The notes beneath the pieces are model-generated. The model saw only the letters and a list, made by a program, of their open reading frames with translations, was not told the DNA's origin and did not search any database. A program made the position numbers and the translations under genes. Below, one piece after another: positions 7,823 to 17,062 of a stretch of 64,000 bases of DNA. Where the stretch lies: the NCBI GenBank assembly GCA_963926475.1, contig CAWUXE010000016.1, positions 124,001-188,000 of the forward strand. Reading direction: 5' to 3'. Numbering within the stretch: the stretch's first letter is position 1; every line of letters begins with the position of its first letter. Source of the stretch: UBA2040 sp002384725. GTDB taxonomy: Bacteria > Bacteroidota > Bacteroidia > Flavobacteriales_D > Crocinitomicaceae.

Positions 7823-10489
7823 ATGATTAATTTTTTCAGATTCAGTATAGGAGCAGCTTTGCTCCTTTTTGTTCTTATTGCGTGTGATCCCGCTAAGAAT
7901 AGCGCTGTCAATCGCTTTTATCATAGTACCACCTCGCACTATAACGGATATTTCAACGCTAATTTGTTGTTGGATCAAGCCTTGTCGGATTACCGAAGAA
8001 ATGTAGTGGAGGATTATTACACCTTGCTTCCCCTTCAGAATTATCCGGATACAGGTGCAGTGAAAAATTTGTACCCTGCGATTGACACTGCCATTGCAAA
8101 ATGCACAAAAGTGATTCAGAATCACAGCATGCCAGGCAGTGCGCGCCCCTCAAGAAAGAAAGAAGAAAACAACAATTACATTGATGAAAACTGGACCACA
8201 GTTGGTCGTGCGAGTTATATCCGAAGAGATTATGAACAAGCGATGAAGAACTTCATGTTCATCAAGAAGTTTTACACCAATGACGAGTCTAATTTTGTCG
8301 GCGAATTGTGGATGGCTAAAACGAATCTCGTTCTAGGCAAATACACTGAAGCTGGATTCAATCTTGACATCCTCGATCAAGCCTTGATATCAGAAAAGGA
8401 AGCAGCCAAACAAAAGATGTTTAAAAACTTCATCAAGAATTTAAAGAAATCGAAGAAACAAAAAGAAAAAGAGGACGAGTTGGCCACTGTGCCGAAAGAG
8501 ATTTATCCAGAAATGTACTTGACCAAAGCGGAATTGAATTTGATTCGTGGCGAAAAAGAAGAGGCGATTATAAATTTGAATTTGGCTGCAAGGCATATAA
8601 GACGCAAAGCCGACAAAGCAAGAGTTTATTTTATTTTGGGTCAGTTGAACGAAGATGGCGGGAATGCACCAGCAGCTATTGCCAATTACACCAAAGTATT
8701 ACAGAGCAGCGCGCCGTATGAAATGGCTTTCAGCGCAAGACTGAAAAGAGCTTTTTTAGGCGGAAGCGATAAGTTGATCAAGGATTTGAATAAGATGTTG
8801 GATGATCCGAAAAACGCGGAATTCAAGGATCAAATTTATTATGCATTGGCCAATATTGAATTATCAAAAGGGAATGAGCCTCAAGCCGTTCACTATTTGA
8901 CAGAGGCTGCATTTTATAGCACCACGAACAGCCGTCAAAAGGGTATGGCGTATGAGAAAATGGGCGATTTACGCTTTGCGAAGAAAGACTATATCCCTGC
9001 TCAAAAATATTACGATTCGTGCGGAAGAGTTATCAATGACAAATATCCAAATGCCGGAGCGATACGTAACAAAGCAGCCAAATTAAGCGAATTAGTGCAA
9101 GCAGTTGAATTGGCACAATTTGAAGATAGTGTTCAACGAATTGCAGCTATGAGTGAGTCCGATCAATTGACGTATTTAGAGGAAGTTGGAAAGACCTTAA
9201 AAGCGCGAGAAGACGAATACAAGAAACGGGAGGCGGAAAAGTTGATCGCACTTCAGAAAAACCAGAATGCATTCAACCAAAACCAAAGTGGAAGCAAGTT
9301 TATCTTTACCAATGCTAAAGCTCGTGCGGAGGGATTTGAAGATTTTAAAAGACTTTGGGGTGATAGAACAAACGAAGATGATTGGCGTAGAAGCGACAAA
9401 ATTGTCATTGCAACTTTCACCGATGAAAATGGAAAAGAAGTCCCTGTCGACAGTGTTGAAGTGTTAGACGAATACACTGATCCTTATAGTATAGAAGCAT
9501 TATCGAAAAACATTCCAAAGGGAGATTCATCCATTTTAGCCTCGCAAAACAGATTGGTCAAATCGCGATATGCGGCGGGAATAATTTACAAGGACCAATT
9601 GAACGAAGCCGAATTAGCGACCGATCAGTTTACTGCGGTGGTGGAAAAAGATTTTGAAACGGATTATAAGGCAATGTCGGCTTTTCAGATGTATCGCATG
9701 AACGAAACCTCGAATAGATCCAAAGCGGACGTTCATAAGAGTTATATATTGAATTATTATCCGAATTCTGATTACGCCTGCTATTTGCGCGATCCAGATT
9801 GTTTCGTGAAGAAAAAAGAATACGAGGTAAAAGCGCAAAGGGATTACGTTTATACCTTGAGTAGATATAGTCAAGGCTTATATTATCCAGCGTTGATAAG
9901 TGCCGAAGAAGTGCTATTGAATGAACCCGAAAATGAGTATCGATCGAAATATATGTTGTTGAAGGCTATGTGTCAGGGGAAATTGAATCCGGAAAAGACA
10001 ACATTATTACCAAACTTGAATTTAATTGTAAAAGAATTTCCAAAAACGCCAGAAGCAATACGAGCTAAGGAAATGATAGATATTATTAAAAACGGGTTCT
10101 CTAAGTTTGAACCGGTTGATTTGACGGAAAACCCTTTGTTTACATACGATGATCAATTGGAGCACTATGTTTTAATTTTCATTCCTAAAGGTGACAACTC
10201 GAGTTTATCCAAGAATAAAATCGTCGATTTCAACAAAGAGTTTTACTCCAGAGCTAAATTAAGGGTAAGTTCGAAGATATTTGGAGACGTCCAAAGTATC
10301 GTTGTTATAGATAAATTTGAAAATGATTTGGAGGCAAAGGAATATATTCGGACCTTTAAAGCCACAAGAAAGCATTTGATGGATCTTCAAGGTGCTAAGA
10401 CGACCTTAATTACTCAACCTAATTTGAAAACACTTTTTGAAACGCAAAAACTGCGTGAATACGAAATGTTTTGCGAAGAGTATTATTAG
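7823..10489 (+). CDS. sprE: Type IX secretion / gliding lipoprotein SprE (PorW)
   Basis: SprE/PorW is an outer-membrane-associated TPR lipoprotein required for type IX secretion and gliding. From the ATG at 7823 the protein has 888 residues, with a lipoprotein signal ending in LIAC at Cys21. The mature N-terminus has the family pattern NRFYHSTTSHYNGYFNAN, followed by many TPR-like helical repeats and a long charged region around 490-530. The ORF can be extended to a TTG at 7799, but that lies inside a hairpin and spoils the signal peptide, so I reject it. The gene leads a same-strand run with the bactofilin, atpZ and a small membrane protein, a common Bacteroidota arrangement. Confidence 0.88.
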   Translation: MINFFRFSIGAALLLFVLIACDPAKNSAVNRFYHSTTSHYNGYFNANLLLDQALSDYRRNVVEDYYTLLPLQNYPDTGAVKNLYPAIDTAIAKCTKVIQNHSMPGSARPSRKKEENNNYIDENWTTVGRASYIRRDYEQAMKNFMFIKKFYTNDESNFVGELWMAKTNLVLGKYTEAGFNLDILDQALISEKEAAKQKMFKNFIKNLKKSKKQKEKEDELATVPKEIYPEMYLTKAELNLIRGEKEEAIINLNLAARHIRRKADKARVYFILGQLNEDGGNAPAAIANYTKVLQSSAPYEMAFSARLKRAFLGGSDKLIKDLNKMLDDPKNAEFKDQIYYALANIELSKGNEPQAVHYLTEAAFYSTTNSRQKGMAYEKMGDLRFAKKDYIPAQKYYDSCGRVINDKYPNAGAIRNKAAKLSELVQAVELAQFEDSVQRIAAMSESDQLTYLEEVGKTLKAREDEYKKREAEKLIALQKNQNAFNQNQSGSKFIFTNAKARAEGFEDFKRLWGDRTNEDDWRRSDKIVIATFTDENGKEVPVDSVEVLDEYTDPYSIEALSKNIPKGDSSILASQNRLVKSRYAAGIIYKDQLNEAELATDQFTAVVEKDFETDYKAMSAFQMYRMNETSNRSKADVHKSYILNYYPNSDYACYLRDPDCFVKKKEYEVKAQRDYVYTLSRYSQGLYYPALISAEEVLLNEPENEYRSKYMLLKAMCQGKLNPEKTTLLPNLNLIVKEFPKTPEAIRAKEMIDIIKNGFSKFEPVDLTENPLFTYDDQLEHYVLIFIPKGDNSSLSKNKIVDFNKEFYSRAKLRVSSKIFGDVQSIVVIDKFENDLEAKEYIRTFKATRKHLMDLQGAKTTLITQPNLKTLFETQKLREYEMFCEEYY

Positions 10490-10506
10490 AATAATAAGAG
10501 GAAAAA

Positions 10507-10926
10507 ATGATGGGAAAGAAGAAGAGTAGCAGCGGAAATTTTGAAGCGCCGGATCGATTGAACAGGTTGGTCGAAGGAGCAAAAATCATAGGTGAATTAA
10601 TTACAGATTCTAGCATTCGAATTGATGGTGAAGTGCAAGGCAATATTACGTCTGCTGGCAAAGTATTGATTGGTGAAAATGCTGTTATTAAAGGAAATTT
10701 GAACTGTAACGAAGCCGATGTTGAAGGACGAATTACAGGAGATCTTAAAGTAGAAGCGCTTTTAACTTTGCGTGAAAAATCTAAGATTGAAGGGAATATT
10801 TCTACCGCTAAAATTGAGATTCATCAAGGAGCCATTTTCTTGGGCAATTGCTCAATGGGTGGCGCAGGATCTTCTAGACCGAAGCAAAAAGCGCAATCTG
10901 AGAATCAACCAGATATCGTTTATTAA
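10507..10926 (+). CDS. Bactofilin (polymer-forming cytoskeletal protein)
   Basis: Bactofilins self-assemble into membrane-associated filaments and scaffold cell-wall or envelope proteins. The 139-residue protein has a short basic N-terminal tail (about 1-20) and then the right-handed beta-helix made of repeating short hydrophobic turns (GELITDSSIRIDGEVQGNI, then KVLIGENAVIKGNL), ending around residue 120 with a flexible polar tail. It starts 17 nt after sprE, and its stop overlaps the atpZ ATG (TAATG), so the genes are cotranscribed. Two adjacent ATG codons (10507 and 10510) are possible starts; the difference is one residue. Confidence 0.93.
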   Translation: MMGKKKSSSGNFEAPDRLNRLVEGAKIIGELITDSSIRIDGEVQGNITSAGKVLIGENAVIKGNLNCNEADVEGRITGDLKVEALLTLREKSKIEGNISTAKIEIHQGAIFLGNCSMGGAGSSRPKQKAQSENQPDIVY

Positions 10927-11147
10927 TGAGCAAGCCCTCTTCTCCCATGAAGAAATACGCCCGGTTTTCGGGGATCGTAATTCAGATGGGAGTGATTATT
11001 GGGTTGTTTTCGTGGCTCGGCACTTATATAGATGAAACGTATAAAACAGAAAACATTTGGACCATCATTTTAGCCCTCAGCGGCGTCTTTTTGGCGATGT
11101 ATGTGGTTATAAAAGAAGTCATAAACAGCAGCAAGGAAGATGAATAA
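10926..11147 (+). CDS. atpZ: AtpZ/AtpI family ATP synthase accessory protein
   Basis: This 73-residue protein with two transmembrane helices (about 13-35 and 42-62) belongs to the AtpZ/AtpI group, thought to help assemble or supply Mg/Ca to the F-type ATP synthase. Its pattern (KYARFSGIVIQMGVIIGLF, then a conserved GTYID turn) is characteristic. Its ATG overlaps the bactofilin stop, and it overlaps the next gene by 8 nt. In many Bacteroidota atpB and the rest of the ATP synthase operon follow; here they do not appear, and bcp is found instead. Confidence 0.88.
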   Translation: MSKPSSPMKKYARFSGIVIQMGVIIGLFSWLGTYIDETYKTENIWTIILALSGVFLAMYVVIKEVINSSKEDE

Positions 11148-11508
11148 ATTAGCACTTTACAATGTGTTGACCTTAACTGGCTGTGTTGCTCTAGCTTTCG
11201 TAGTGATCAAAATGTTTGTCCCCAGCATTGACTTAAAAATTTTATTTTTCGGTCTTTTTGCAAGCTGGCTCATCCTGATGGTGGGTGTTCAAATCGTTCA
11301 TTTTAAATTCAAAGAAGGTCAGTTTATCAATCGATTTTTAATGACCACTGTTTTTCAAATTTTAGCTTTCTTGGGATTAGCAGTTTATATGATATTCAGC
11401 AAATTACAAGCCTCACCAGATATCCTTTTAAGTGTCGTATTCACGCACATAGCGGGCTTGTTTATACAAACCATCTTCTTTTTAAAGCAAAGCAAGAAGT
11501 CGGCTTAA
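11140..11508 (+). CDS. Small membrane protein of the atpZ cluster, function unknown
   Basis: A 122-residue protein with four hydrophobic segments (about 7-27, 35-55, 70-90 and 95-115) and a basic C-terminus. I do not recognise a named family. By position it matches the unnamed small membrane protein often found between atpZ and atpB in Bacteroidota, comparable in size and topology to AtpI, so a role in ATP synthase assembly is a reasonable guess from context only. It overlaps atpZ by 8 nt and is the last gene of the sprE-led run; the next 106 bp hold the bcp promoter. Confidence 0.75.
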   Translation: MNKLALYNVLTLTGCVALAFVVIKMFVPSIDLKILFFGLFASWLILMVGVQIVHFKFKEGQFINRFLMTTVFQILAFLGLAVYMIFSKLQASPDILLSVVFTHIAGLFIQTIFFLKQSKKSA

Positions 11509-11589
11509 TCATTTATCATAAGTCTGTAGTTTTTTATATTCCACCTAAACTTTTTTCGTTTTAATTTGTTTTGATTAAAAAACAATCAG

Positions 11590-11597
11590 TATATTTG
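11590..11597 (+). promoter_or_regulatory. Promoter -7 element TATATTTG for bcp
   Basis: Exact TAnnTTTG match, 17 nt before the bcp ATG, with TTTG at 11565-11568 separated by 21 nt. Confidence 0.6.
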
Positions 11598-11614
11598 ATT
11601 AATATTTCGTCAAA

Positions 11615-12082
11615 ATGAAACATTTAAAAGTAGGAGATAAGGCGCCAAGTTGGTCTGGAAAGGATCAAAACGGCAAAGCTATAAACCAAAAAAGCTACGA
11701 AGGAAAGAAGGCTGTTGTCTATTTTTATCCGAAGGACAATACACCAGGATGCACAACGCAAGCTTGTAACATACGCGACAATTGGTCTGAACTTCAAAAA
11801 AAAGGTGTTGAAGTTATAGGCGTAAGTGCGGATTCCGAGAAAAGCCACCAGAAGTTTATAGATAAGTTTCAATTGCCATTTGTATTAGTTGCGGACGAGC
11901 AAAAAGAAATAATAGAAACGTTTGGAGTTTGGGGCGAGAAAAAATTTATGGGAAAAATTTATGATGGCATCCATCGAACCACCTTTGTTTTAGATGAAAC
12001 GGGTACAATAAAGGGAATTATCGATAAGCCAAAAACGAAAGCTCATACTGAAGAAATTTTAAAAATATTTGAGGAAGAATAG
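11615..12082 (+). CDS. bcp: Thioredoxin-dependent thiol peroxidase (peroxiredoxin Q)
   Basis: Bcp/PrxQ reduces hydrogen peroxide and organic hydroperoxides with electrons from thioredoxin in the cytoplasm. The 155-residue protein is full length. The active-site region YFYPKDNTPGCTTQAC carries the peroxidatic Cys (in PGCT, about residue 46) and a second Cys five residues later, the typical PrxQ resolving arrangement. It has its own promoter just upstream and is followed by a 98-bp gap before recA that contains two small inverted repeats. Confidence 0.95.
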   Translation: MKHLKVGDKAPSWSGKDQNGKAINQKSYEGKKAVVYFYPKDNTPGCTTQACNIRDNWSELQKKGVEVIGVSADSEKSHQKFIDKFQLPFVLVADEQKEIIETFGVWGEKKFMGKIYDGIHRTTFVLDETGTIKGIIDKPKTKAHTEEILKIFEEE

Positions 12083-12087
12083 GACAA

Positions 12088-12102
12088 CGTAAATAGTTTA
12101 CG
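12088..12102. repeat. Short palindrome CGTAAA-TAG-TTTACG upstream of recA
   Basis: Perfect 6-bp arms around a 3-nt centre, just after the bcp stop and 78 bp before the recA ATG. It could be an operator for recA, but no family-specific motif is recognised. Confidence 0.35.
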
Positions 12103-12147
12103 GCCTGATGAATAACCTTTGTTACGTTCAATATATAAATCAAACCA

Positions 12148-12163
12148 TTCCGCCTTGGTGGAA
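12148..12163 (+). promoter_or_regulatory. Inverted repeat TTCCGCC-TT-GGTGGAA in the recA leader
   Basis: Seven-base arms with one G-T pair around a TT centre, ending 17 nt before the recA ATG. It may be a protein-binding site; as an RNA hairpin its 2-nt loop is too tight unless the end pairs open. Confidence 0.35.
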
Positions 12164-12180
12164 AACTAAACATAACCGAT

Positions 12181-13209
12181 ATGTCAGTTAAAAAAGAAGT
12201 AAACACAGAAAAATTGAAAGCACTCCAATTAACAATGGACAAGCTTGACAAAACTTACGGTAAAGGAACCGTGATGAAATTAGGAGACAATCCAGTTACT
12301 AATTTAGAAGTAATTCCAACGGGCTCTTTGACCTTGGATTTAGCATTGGGCGTCAATGGGTTTCCGAAAGGAAGAGTAGTTGAAATTTATGGGCCTGAAT
12401 CGTCTGGAAAAACGACTTTGGCCATACATGCAATAGCGGAATGTCAAAAACAAGGAGGAATAGCGGCCTTTATTGATGCAGAGCACGCTTTTGATCAGTT
12501 TTATGCGAAAAAATTAGGCGTTGATATAGACAACTTGATTATTTCTCAACCGGACAATGGTGAGCAAGCATTGGAAATTGCAGATAATTTGATTCGTTCA
12601 GGAGCAGTTGATATCGTGGTAATAGATTCAGTTGCTGCATTAACACCAAAAGCGGAGATTGAAGGTGAAATGGGGGATTCTCAAATGGGACTTCAAGCAA
12701 GATTGATGTCGAAAGCATTGCGTAAACTAACGGGTTCTATTAACAAAGCAGGAACTTGCTGTATTTTCATCAACCAACTTCGTGAGAAAATTGGCGTGAT
12801 GTTCGGGAATCCAGAAACAACAACAGGTGGAAACGCTTTGAAGTTCTACTCTTCAGTTCGATTGGATATTCGTCGTTCAACACAGATTAAAGATGGAGAC
12901 GAAGTTATTGGAAACCGTGTAAAGGTGAAAGTTGTTAAAAACAAAGTGGCTCCCCCTTTTAGAAGAGCAGAATTTGATATTATGTATGGGGGAGGAATCT
13001 CTAAAGTAGGTGAGATTATCGACCTTGGAGTTGAATTAAACATAGTCAACAAAAGTGGTTCATGGTTCTCTTACGGAGAAACAAAACTTGGACAAGGAAG
13101 AGACGCTGTTAAACAATTGGTACTCGACAATCCAGAATTAATGGATGAGTTAGAATCTAGAATTAAAGAAGCTCTTAGTCCTACAAGCCAACCCGAGCTT
13201 GTAGAATAA
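12181..13209 (+). CDS. recA: Recombinase RecA
   Basis: RecA forms filaments on single-stranded DNA, drives strand exchange in recombinational repair and stimulates self-cleavage of SOS repressors where present. The 342-residue protein is full length for Bacteroidota. Visible landmarks are the Walker A motif GPESSGKTTL at 71-80, the GAVDIVVIDSVAALTPKAEI Walker B region, and the INQLREKIGVMFGNPETTTGG loop. It appears monocistronic, with a hairpin terminator directly behind it. No clear TAnnTTTG promoter precedes it; the nearest is TAACCTTTG around 12114, which has one extra base in the spacer. Confidence 0.98.
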   Translation: MSVKKEVNTEKLKALQLTMDKLDKTYGKGTVMKLGDNPVTNLEVIPTGSLTLDLALGVNGFPKGRVVEIYGPESSGKTTLAIHAIAECQKQGGIAAFIDAEHAFDQFYAKKLGVDIDNLIISQPDNGEQALEIADNLIRSGAVDIVVIDSVAALTPKAEIEGEMGDSQMGLQARLMSKALRKLTGSINKAGTCCIFINQLREKIGVMFGNPETTTGGNALKFYSSVRLDIRRSTQIKDGDEVIGNRVKVKVVKNKVAPPFRRAEFDIMYGGGISKVGEIIDLGVELNIVNKSGSWFSYGETKLGQGRDAVKQLVLDNPELMDELESRIKEALSPTSQPELVE

Positions 13210-13228
13210 ACTAACTGCATATCGGAAG

Positions 13229-13258
13229 ATGGCATCCAGAAATGGGTGCCATTTTTTT
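13229..13258 (+). terminator. Intrinsic terminator after recA
   Basis: ATGGCATCC (13229-13237) pairs with GGGTGCCAT (13244-13252) in a 9-bp stem with one G-T pair and a 6-nt loop, directly followed by a run of T to 13258. This is the clearest rho-independent terminator in the window. Confidence 0.85.
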
Positions 13259-13293
13259 GGCTAAAACCTTTTGGCAATGACACATTAAAGTAC

Positions 13294-13301
13294 TAAATTT
13301 G
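13294..13301 (+). promoter_or_regulatory. Promoter -7 element TAAATTTG for the metalloprotease gene
   Basis: Exact TAnnTTTG match, 19 nt before the ATG at 13321, with TTTG at 13270-13273 separated by 20 nt. A textbook Bacteroidota promoter placed just after the recA terminator. Confidence 0.65.
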
Positions 13302-13320
13302 AAAGAATTAAACCAAAAAC

Positions 13321-16300
13321 ATGAAGAAACTTAACTTTATCTGCGCGATATTTTGTGCGCTTATTTCTTTTTCAAGTGTCGCTCAGAATTTTTTTCAAGA
13401 CTTCAGCCCGACTCAAAATCAAATTGAGGATAAAGCCATTAAGATGACAAAGTCGACCTACTACACGGTGGATTTAGCCGCAATGAAAAGCGCTATTCAA
13501 TCGGCTCCCTATAGAGAGAATGTGGATTTAGGAACTTCGATGTTTTTAATTCAACTTCCAAATTTGAAAGGCGGTTTCAATACGTACAAAGTACTAAGAA
13601 ACCAAACCATGCATCCACAATTGAATGCTTTGTATCCAACAATTTTGACTTTTGATGGAGTGAATGTTTCTAATGTCTTGGAGAAAGTAAAGTTGGATAT
13701 CACCCCACAAGGTTTTCATGCCATGATCTTTTCACCCTACCATTCAACAATCTTTATTGACCCAATTCACAATACTCTCCCGAATAAGGTAATGGCCTAT
13801 TTCAAAAAAGACTTTTATACGAATAAACAAATGACTTGTGAGTTTGAAACTCCCGAAGAGAAATTGAAAAAGCTGATTAGTATAGGCGCATCGCCTGAAT
13901 ATGGAACATGTCAATTAAGAACGTACCGATTAGCGTTGGCAGCTACAGCGGAATACACCGCTTATCATACCAATGCTGCCCTTGCAGCTGCGGCTCAAGT
14001 TACCACGATGAATCGAGTTAACGGTGTATTTGAAAGAGATATCGCCATTACGATGACCCTAGTACCAAACAATAATTTATTGATCTACACCAACGCCAGC
14101 ACAGACCCATACACCAATGGAAACGCAGGGGCGATGATAAATCAGAACGTGACTGCTTGTAATGGGCAAATTGGTTCAACAAACTACGATATTGGTCATG
14201 TTTTCGGAACCAATTCAGGAGGGTTGGCTGGTTTAGGAGTTGTTTGTGGTGCAAATAAGGCAAGGGGTGTTACAGGAAGTAGCAACCCAGTTGGCGATCC
14301 GTTTGATATCGACTACGTGGCACATGAAATGGGACACCAATTCAATGCAAATCATACGCAAAACAACAATTGCAACCGAAATAATCCAACTGCCGTTGAA
14401 CCGGGGAGTGCCAGCACTATAATGGGCTACGCCGGAATTTGTTCACCGAACGTTCAAAATAATAGTGATGACCATTTTCATGGAATTAGCTTAAGTGAAA
14501 TGACCAATTTGATAACTGGGGCGTCTCATACTTGTCCAATCCTGACTACCCTAACTAATTCGGCACCGGTTATTGCAGCTGGTCCAACTACGGTTTTTGT
14601 TCCTGTGAGCACACCATTTGCTTTGAATTGCATCGCTACGGATATTAATGGCGATACATTGACCTATAATTGGGAACAAACCGATAATCAAGTAAGTACG
14701 CAACCTCCAGTTTCGACATCAACTGGGGGACCAAGTTTTAGAAGTTTACCTTCTAGTACAAACCCAACGAGATATTTTCCAAATTTAACCGATTTGGCTT
14801 CAGGGGGTCCTTTCACATGGGAAGTGGTGCCAAGTGTTGCACGTACCATGAATTTCAGATGTTCTGTTCGAGACAATTCCGGAGGACCTGGCGGATGCAG
14901 TGATCATGTCAATGTAGCGGTAACAAGTGTTGCGGCGGCTGGACCATTTGTAGTCACGTATCCAAACGCAACTGGAATTATTTGGGCAGGTTCTTCGACT
15001 CAGACTGTAACATGGTCAGTTGCAAACACGACAGCTGCTCCAATCAGTGCGTCAACCGTAGACATTTACCTGTCAACAGATGGAGGATTAACATTTCCTA
15101 CCTTGCTATTAGCAGGCACTACAAATGACGGATCACAGGCAGTAACAGTTCCAAACACGGCAACAACAACAGCGCGAATAATGATCATTTCAGCGGCTGG
15201 AACCTTCTTCGATATTTCAGATAATAATTTCGAAATAACAGCGTCAACATTTGATTATATATTAAACGTCACAACATCTAACCTTTCTGTTTGTCAAGGA
15301 GCAAATGCTGTTTTCAATGTGACTTCCTCGTCAATTGGTGGTTATTCAGCAGCGATAAATTTAAGTGCATTGAACGTTCCAGGCGGAGCTACGGCCGTTT
15401 TTTCTCCAGCAACTATTACACCTGGACAACCATCAACATTAACCATTTCGAATGTCCCTATCGGATCTCATTCTATGACTATCCAAGGAAACTCAGGTGG
15501 GAATATTCACACCCTAGGTATAGTTTTGGATGTTTTAACAAATACTATTTCAGCACCTACGCCTCTATCTCCTGCAAATGGAGCGACGAATGCGTCTAGC
15601 CCAACAAATTTGATATGGTCTGCAGTTGCAGGAGCGACAAGTTATTCGGTTGACATTTCAACTTCAGCAACTTTCGCAACTATAGTTGATCAAGCAACTG
15701 GTTTGGTCAATCCAAATTACACGACTATATTTTTGAATCCGAGTACGACGTATTATTGGCGAGTGATTGCTACAAATGCATGTGCAACTTCTACTTTTGT
15801 TCAAGCGAGTTATACAACAGGGACTTGTTCTATAATAAGTTCACTTAACGTGCCATTGGCAATTTCTGCATCAGGAACACCAACCATTACTTCAATAATC
15901 AACATTCCTCAAACCGGATTTGTAAGTTCAATCCGTATTCCAAAAGTGCAAGGAACTCATTCATGGGTAAGTGATTTAACCTTCAATTTGATCAGTCCAA
16001 CAGGAACCAGTATGCAATTGTTTACAGGAGTTTGCAGCAGTTTAGATGATTTCGATCTCGGTTTAGACGATGCATCAACGCCAGGAGCAATTCCTTGTCC
16101 GCCAACGACAGGTTTATATTATCAACCAACAGGTTCATTTGCGAGTTTTATTGGAGAACAAATACAAGGAAATTGGACGTTGGAAGTTACAGATGGTTTC
16201 AACCAGGATGGCGGATCGTTGGATTTTTGGTCTCTTGAATTATGCGTAACGGCTAATCCTTGCAATCAACCAGATGTGCCAGTTGTAACCGGGCCAACTT

Positions 16301-16992
16301 CAATTTGTGTAGGTGAGACTGCTACTATTAGCTTGACCGGCAACTTAAACGATGCCATACAATGGCAATGGTATTCTGGTTCATGTGGTGGAACGATGGT
16401 AGGGACCGGAACTTCATTGAATGTTAACCCTGCGGCCAACACGAATTATTTCGTAAGAGGAACAGGGGGGTGTGTTACAAATGCGACGTGTGCTAATCAA
16501 ACAATTGCCGTAACAACCTTGAATTTGAACGTAACTCAAACAGGAAATCAATTGATGTCTTTGGCGCCTAGTGCGACTTATCAATGGCTCTTGTGTTCAG
16601 ATAATTATTCGTTTATTTCGGCCGCCACGACCGCCACTTTCACACCCACTTTGACAGTTGGTTCATACGCCGTTCAAGTACAACAAAATGGATGTATAGA
16701 TACTTCGGTGTGTTTTGTGATTGATCAAGTAGGGATTGACGAATTGAGCTATATAGAATTGACTATTTCACCGAATCCAACGAATGACTTTGTGAACTTA
16801 ACGTGGAGCGAAACTACATCCGTAGAGTCGATTGAAATTGTCGATGCTAAAGGAAAATTAGTCTACGCCATCGGCAAAACGGATGGGAACAAACACATGA
16901 TAGATTTAACGAATTTAGAATCGGCAGTATATTTCGTGAGAGTTCAACATCAATTTGGTTTGGATAATTTGCGGATAGTAAAAGCAAAGTAA
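13321..16992 (+). CDS. Secreted reprolysin-like zinc metalloprotease with T9SS sorting domain
   Basis: A 1223-residue secreted peptidase. A signal peptide (about 1-21, ending in VAQ) is followed by a propeptide and a metzincin catalytic domain. The zinc motif HEMGHQFNANH spans 335-345 (His335, Glu336, His339, His345), with a Met-turn candidate STIMGYA behind it. Next come Ig/PKD-like domains, a fibronectin III-like domain at about 743-830, a proprotein-convertase P domain at about 842-975, another Ig-like segment, and a type A T9SS sorting domain beginning around LTISPNPTNDFVNL and ending at the C-terminus. It is expected to be secreted by T9SS and anchored to or released from the surface. 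The substrate is unknown. Confidence 0.9.
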   Translation: MKKLNFICAIFCALISFSSVAQNFFQDFSPTQNQIEDKAIKMTKSTYYTVDLAAMKSAIQSAPYRENVDLGTSMFLIQLPNLKGGFNTYKVLRNQTMHPQLNALYPTILTFDGVNVSNVLEKVKLDITPQGFHAMIFSPYHSTIFIDPIHNTLPNKVMAYFKKDFYTNKQMTCEFETPEEKLKKLISIGASPEYGTCQLRTYRLALAATAEYTAYHTNAALAAAAQVTTMNRVNGVFERDIAITMTLVPNNNLLIYTNASTDPYTNGNAGAMINQNVTACNGQIGSTNYDIGHVFGTNSGGLAGLGVVCGANKARGVTGSSNPVGDPFDIDYVAHEMGHQFNANHTQNNNCNRNNPTAVEPGSASTIMGYAGICSPNVQNNSDDHFHGISLSEMTNLITGASHTCPILTTLTNSAPVIAAGPTTVFVPVSTPFALNCIATDINGDTLTYNWEQTDNQVSTQPPVSTSTGGPSFRSLPSSTNPTRYFPNLTDLASGGPFTWEVVPSVARTMNFRCSVRDNSGGPGGCSDHVNVAVTSVAAAGPFVVTYPNATGIIWAGSSTQTVTWSVANTTAAPISASTVDIYLSTDGGLTFPTLLLAGTTNDGSQAVTVPNTATTTARIMIISAAGTFFDISDNNFEITASTFDYILNVTTSNLSVCQGANAVFNVTSSSIGGYSAAINLSALNVPGGATAVFSPATITPGQPSTLTISNVPIGSHSMTIQGNSGGNIHTLGIVLDVLTNTISAPTPLSPANGATNASSPTNLIWSAVAGATSYSVDISTSATFATIVDQATGLVNPNYTTIFLNPSTTYYWRVIATNACATSTFVQASYTTGTCSIISSLNVPLAISASGTPTITSIINIPQTGFVSSIRIPKVQGTHSWVSDLTFNLISPTGTSMQLFTGVCSSLDDFDLGLDDASTPGAIPCPPTTGLYYQPTGSFASFIGEQIQGNWTLEVTDGFNQDGGSLDFWSLELCVTANPCNQPDVPVVTGPTSICVGETATISLTGNLNDAIQWQWYSGSCGGTMVGTGTSLNVNPAANTNYFVRGTGGCVTNATCANQTIAVTTLNLNVTQTGNQLMSLAPSATYQWLLCSDNYSFISAATTATFTPTLTVGSYAVQVQQNGCIDTSVCFVIDQVGIDELSYIELTISPNPTNDFVNLTWSETTSVESIEIVDAKGKLVYAIGKTDGNKHMIDLTNLESAVYFVRVQHQFGLDNLRIVKAK

Positions 16993-17041
16993 TTATTAGC
17001 TAATCGAAGTTCAACTTCAATCAGATTGGTAATATAATCGC

Positions 17042-17049
17042 TATTTTTG
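17042..17049 (+). promoter_or_regulatory. Promoter -7 element TATTTTTG for gpsA-lysC
   Basis: Exact TAnnTTTG match, 13 nt before the gpsA ATG. No good -33 element was seen at the usual distance. Confidence 0.5.
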
Positions 17050-17062
17050 TTTCCAGATAACA

